18,466 nt of DNA from contig DATFLY010000091.1 of NCBI GenBank assembly GCA_035267185.1, positions 1 through 18,466 on the forward strand, in the 5' to 3' direction. Shown one piece after another: positions 15,772 to 18,466 of the stretch. The position numbers were made by a program, and so were the translations under genes. A model generated the notes under the pieces. The model was not told the DNA's origin, searched no databases, and was given only the letters and a program-made list of their open reading frames with translations. Numbering within the stretch: the first letter of the stretch is position 1; each line of letters starts with the position of its first letter. This stretch comes from JAUIBE01 sp035267185. Lineage in GTDB: Bacteria > Pseudomonadota > Gammaproteobacteria > Xanthomonadales > SZUA-36.

Positions 15772-15784
15772 GAAACTCTTAGAG

Positions 15785-17116
15785 TTATCTGTTCTTTTTC
15801 TCAACAGGCAGAATGATCGTCACGATCAGCCCACCGTCTACCGCATTGGCAGCCGAAATCCGGCCACCATGACGCCTTATGGCGGCACTGGCTATTGAAA
15901 GCCCAAGACCATGACCGCCGGTATTGCGATCTCGTGACTCATGGACCCGGTAAAACGGCTGAAAAATCTTCTCGACTTCCGATTCGGGAACACCGGGGCC
16001 AAAATCCCGAACCATGATTTTGATTTCGCCATCCTGCTCATTGTCCAGTCTGAGCTGTACACCCCGGGTCGGATCAGTGTGACGCAAAGCATTACGCAAC
16101 AGGTTTTCAATGGCTCGCCAGAGCAATTCCCGGTCACCCTTGTACATGAGCGATTCTGAGCCCGGCCAATCGACTCCGGGTGTATCTTCAGGTGCCTCAT
16201 AACTGACTGTTTCTGCAAGATCATCGAGAAGGTGGCTGATATCAAGATCTTTCTCGCTTCGCGGCGAGGTTTCTGAAGACTCCCGAAGCAGACCAAGCAC
16301 GTCATTAACCAGGGTCTCAAGCCTCTCGCTGTCGAGCTGAATTCGATCGAGCTCAGCAGTGGCATTACCGGCGCCCTTTTTGCGCGCAATCTCAAAAGCC
16401 ACCGCCATTCTGGCAAGCGGCGAGCGAAGTTCATGACTGACATCCCGCAGCAAGCGGCGGTTGGCAGACTGCATATGTTGCAACCGATCAGCCATCAGGT
16501 CGAAGTCCTCGGCCAGTTCACCAATTTCATCGCGCCGTGGCGGCTTGAGTTCGCCCACACGGGCATTGAGGTCTCCACCGGCAATCTTTCGGCTGGTATC
16601 TCGCATCCGCTGAAGTGGTGAAGTCAGCGACTTTGCAAGGAAAAAGCTGACGAAAGCGCTGATCAGGGCCGCAGCGAAGATACGTAACAGCGTTCCTTCA
16701 ATACCCGGCGCAAGAAATGCCCCGGGAGGTGCGCGGGAGAAGGTGTGAATAATGTACGTATTCCCGGAAGCATCCACGATGTTGACCATTTTTTCCGGTC
16801 GTCCCGAGTCGGTCAGAGCCTGCAAAGGTCGATCGCGGCCCAATATTTCAATTCCCTGCTCATCCTCGACGAAAATATGACTGCGGGCTATCAGAGGAAT
16901 CGACCTGAGTTCCTCGATCAGACCATCACGACCACTCTGATAGAGGACACGGGCAGATCTTTGCGAAATTCTCTCCATCCCGCTTGAGAAAGTACTCGCG
17001 GGATCCTCTGCCCACTGTCCCCTGGCAATCATGTCGTTGATCAGGCCAACAGCAGCAGAGAAAAACACGATGCTGATCCACATCGTGAGGAAGATTTTCC
17101 AGAAAAGGCGGGACAT
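15785..17116 (-). CDS. CpxA-like sensor histidine kinase
   Basis: This 443-residue inner-membrane kinase has a first membrane helix at about 7-27, a periplasmic sensor region at about 28-140, a second helix at about 143-163, and a HAMP domain at about 164-216 (SLTSPLQRMRDTSRKIAGGDLNARV). HisKA follows with H228 in RDVSHELRSPLARM. The ATPase domain has N-box NLLRNALRHT (338-347), DFGPGV (371-376), FQPFYRV (385-391) and GGHGLGLS (400-407). The SHELRSPLARMAVA box and the overall size are those of CpxA, but the short sensor domain gives no proof of the signal. It lies 9 nt behind its response regulator, and palindromic copy 4 follows its stop. Confidence 0.9.
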   Translation of the reverse strand: MSRLFWKIFLTMWISIVFFSAAVGLINDMIARGQWAEDPASTFSSGMERISQRSARVLYQSGRDGLIEELRSIPLIARSHIFVEDEQGIEILGRDRPLQALTDSGRPEKMVNIVDASGNTYIIHTFSRAPPGAFLAPGIEGTLLRIFAAALISAFVSFFLAKSLTSPLQRMRDTSRKIAGGDLNARVGELKPPRRDEIGELAEDFDLMADRLQHMQSANRRLLRDVSHELRSPLARMAVAFEIARKKGAGNATAELDRIQLDSERLETLVNDVLGLLRESSETSPRSEKDLDISHLLDDLAETVSYEAPEDTPGVDWPGSESLMYKGDRELLWRAIENLLRNALRHTDPTRGVQLRLDNEQDGEIKIMVRDFGPGVPESEVEKIFQPFYRVHESRDRNTGGHGLGLSIASAAIRRHGGRISAANAVDGGLIVTIILPVEKKNR

Positions 17117-17125
17117 GAAGGGGAG

Positions 17126-17806
17126 CTAGTAAGACCTGTACTGGTAGCCAATTCCCCGTATGGTCTCAATTCGCGCTTCGCCACTGGGCATTGGACCGAG
17201 TTTGCGGCGCAGGTTACTGACATGCATGTCGATACTTCGATCATGCTGAACAGGCTCCCTGTTCAGCGCAAGAATATACAGATCTCGTTTACTGACCACT
17301 TCACCCTTGTGCTGCAGCAGAGCGCGCAGAATGCTGAATTCCGTGCTGGTGAGGTCCAGGTCCACACCATCTCTCGATAGCTTGCGGGCGCCAATGTTCA
17401 TTTCGAGATCATCAATTTCAATCTCGTTCTTACCGGCTGTGGAAGAGGAACGCCTCAATACAGCCCGAATGCGTGCCAGCAACTCCCTGGGATTGCATGG
17501 CTTGGCCAGGTAGTCATCCGCGCCCAGTTCGAGCCCCTGGATGCGGTCCAGGTCATCACCGCGGGCTGTCAGCATAATCACAGGAATCTGGGACTCTTTT
17601 CGAAGTTCCTCGAGCACCTGCATGCCATTGAGCTCAGGCATCATGACATCCAGCACGATCAGGTCGACGCCGGGCGTGCGTGCCTCATCAAGACCAGCAC
17701 GCCCGTCATGCGCAAGGCGCACTCGCAGCCCTTCTGACTCGAAATATTCCTTGAGGAGCGTTCCCAGTTCGACATCATCATCAATGATCAAAACACTAAT
17801 TAACAT
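17126..17806 (-). CDS. CpxR-like OmpR-family response regulator
   Basis: The 226 residues form a receiver domain (D10-D11 in IIDDDVELG, phospho-acceptor D53 in VLDVMMPELNG, T80, K102) and a winged-helix DNA-binding domain. The latter has LTSTEFSILRALLQHKGEVVSK at 152-173, RSIDMHVSNLRRKLG at 190-204 and the IRGIGYQYR wing. The LTSTEF-to-VSKRDL stretch and the NREPVQHDRSIDMHVSNLRRKLGP segment are close to CpxR. CpxRA answers envelope stress in enterobacteria; that role here is inferred from resemblance. The ATG at 17806 has AGAAG about 8 nt upstream. It is divergent from the DUF3450-like gene. Confidence 0.9.
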   Translation of the reverse strand: MLISVLIIDDDVELGTLLKEYFESEGLRVRLAHDGRAGLDEARTPGVDLIVLDVMMPELNGMQVLEELRKESQIPVIMLTARGDDLDRIQGLELGADDYLAKPCNPRELLARIRAVLRRSSSTAGKNEIEIDDLEMNIGARKLSRDGVDLDLTSTEFSILRALLQHKGEVVSKRDLYILALNREPVQHDRSIDMHVSNLRRKLGPMPSGEARIETIRGIGYQYRSY

Positions 17807-17869
17807 GAACGTTTCTTCTCTTTACCTGCCCCTGAATGATGGGGCCTGACTGACAGACATGAGATTGTC

Positions 17870-17890
17870 GCCTATTGAATTCAATAAGGC
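17870..17890. promoter_or_regulatory. Palindrome in the divergent cpxR-like / DUF3450-like gap
   Basis: TATTGAATTCAATA (17873-17886) is a perfect 14-bp palindrome. GCC before it and GGC after it pair as well with one bulged A at 17887, giving a 21-nt dyad. It lies about 65 bp before the cpxR-like ATG and about 80 bp before the Pho-like box of the opposite gene. An operator is possible; the binding protein is unknown. Confidence 0.4.
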
Positions 17891-17968
17891 GAATCCGGAC
17901 ACGTTTAACAGCACGTTTTCAATGCGCCCGAAAATCTCTGTTTCATCCCTCAAACCGACCCTCCTGGT

Positions 17969-18002
17969 TTGTAACATAACTGTCACAGACGGCCGATAAA
18001 AT
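17969..18002 (+). promoter_or_regulatory. Second Pho-box-like promoter, ahead of the DUF3450-like gene
   Basis: TTGTAAC (17969-17975), ATAA, then CTGTCAC (17980-17986) fit the 7-4-7 Pho-box layout. Ten bases later comes TAAAAT (17997-18002), five of six to TATAAT, with no sigma-70 -35 at the right spacing. The geometry matches that of the phoB promoter in this window (nine bases to its -10). Transcription would start near 18009, about 72 nt before the ATG. Confidence 0.7.
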
Positions 18003-18080
18003 TGTCGGAATTCGTAGACCTCACATCCCACATGTAGCTGGCGACGGCAAGGTTTTCAATCACTTACGGAACTATCAATC

Positions 18081-18466
18081 ATGACTGACTCATCAACTGG
18101 TGACCGCAGTTGGCACGTTCGTACAGCACTGCCCGCCACTTTATTAATGTCCTGCCTGATAGCCGCACCGATCATGGTTCAGGCACAGGATGACTACAAC
18201 TCGCTGGCCGACCGGCTGATCGAAATGCGAGGCGAGGTCGACTCACTGCAGTCAGAGCTGAACCTGCAACGTGAGGAACACAAGAATCGAATGGCCTATC
18301 TCACCGCGCAGGAAGCAGACCTCGAAGCCAGCAAGGACCGTGAGGCGCTCAGGGTGCGTCAACTTGAAGAAGACCTGGAGGAGATCAGGCTCGAAGTGGC
18401 GGCTGCAGGTGACACTTCAGAAACGCTGACTCCGGTTGTGCTGGACCATATCAGCGCGCTCCGTGA
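18081..18466 (+). CDS. Secreted coiled-coil protein, probably DUF3450-like (TonB/ExbB-associated); C-terminus beyond the window
   Basis: The frame is open from the ATG at 18081 to the right edge (128 full codons). A signal peptide is visible: a charged start, hydrophobic residues about 17-34, and a cleavage site after VQA-QD. The mature part is a heptad-rich coiled coil (LADRLIEMRGEVDSLQSEL to RQLEEDLEEIRLEVAAAG), then a TPVVLDHISALR segment. This layout resembles DUF3450 proteins encoded just upstream of ExbB/ExbD/TonB clusters, which help energise outer-membrane transporters. The family call rests on pattern memory and on only the N-terminal half. It is divergent from the cpxR-like gene, with a Pho-box-like promoter upstream. 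Confidence 0.75.
   Translation, partial: MTDSSTGDRSWHVRTALPATLLMSCLIAAPIMVQAQDDYNSLADRLIEMRGEVDSLQSELNLQREEHKNRMAYLTAQEADLEASKDREALRVRQLEEDLEEIRLEVAAAGDTSETLTPVVLDHISALR

Noticed and set aside
17807..17825. CpxR box (GTAAA-N5-GTAAA) before the cpxR-like gene
   Set aside because: Only one half (GTAAA) is good; the second is GAAAC and both lie in the ribosome-site region, so autoregulation is not supported.
17822..18031. Small minus-strand open frame (69 codons) upstream of the cpxR-like gene
   Set aside because: It covers the dyad and the Pho-like promoter, lacks a ribosome site and has no recognisable features.

Overview
The window looks like chromosomal DNA of a gammaproteobacterium of moderate G+C. 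Pointers are a tusD-tusC-tusB-tusE sulfur-relay operon, BepA, EpmA (EF-P lysylation), a phoB-phoR pair with a good Pho box, and a CpxR/CpxA-like pair. The PstS type and the C-terminal repeat domains of the secreted hydrolase recall Wenzhouxiangella or Xanthomonadales-like lineages. That placement is an impression from memory and was not tested.

Layout. 1-2164 (minus): a divergent FadL-like outer-membrane protein, then an AI-2E/PerM-family permease that runs off the left edge. 2415-3206 (plus): thiD, convergent with an NAD-type isocitrate dehydrogenase (3223-4233, minus). The icd lies behind tusDCBE (4284-5654, minus). 5767-7275 (plus): BepA-like periplasmic metalloprotease with C-terminal repeats. 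7371-12905 (plus): an apparent phosphate operon phoB-phoR-pstS-ppx-epmA, with a Pho box placed correctly ahead of a TATAAT. 12906-15784: an accessory island with a secreted PqaA-like hydrolase (13241-15382) among four copies of an unusual palindromic element. 15785-17806 (minus): CpxR/CpxA-like two-component system. 18081 to the right edge (plus): the start of a secreted coiled-coil protein resembling the DUF3450 proteins of TonB/ExbB systems, preceded by a second Pho-box-like promoter.

Main novelty. Four palindromic elements (12929-13009, 13063-13152, 15395-15498, 15662-15771) each contain a 52-nt core inside inverted-repeat arms. The arms are perfect and 19, 26 and 29 bp long in three copies, but their sequences differ between copies. 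The core folds into two small hairpins with TCCC or TCC-type loops, so the whole would be a three-way junction. One core hairpin has changed on both sides between copies. Three of the four elements lie just past a stop codon, in the same orientation relative to that gene. I do not recognise this family.

How the genes connect. PhoR/PhoB would sense low phosphate and switch on their own operon, with a PstS phosphate-binding protein and the polyphosphatase Ppx. The second Pho-type promoter would extend the regulon to a possible TonB-energising locus to the right. BepA, FadL-like/PerM and Cpx-like functions concern the envelope. TusDCBE passes sulfur for tRNA 2-thiouridine synthesis, and EpmA modifies EF-P. 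TTG start codons are frequent, three of them in TTGA stop/start overlaps.
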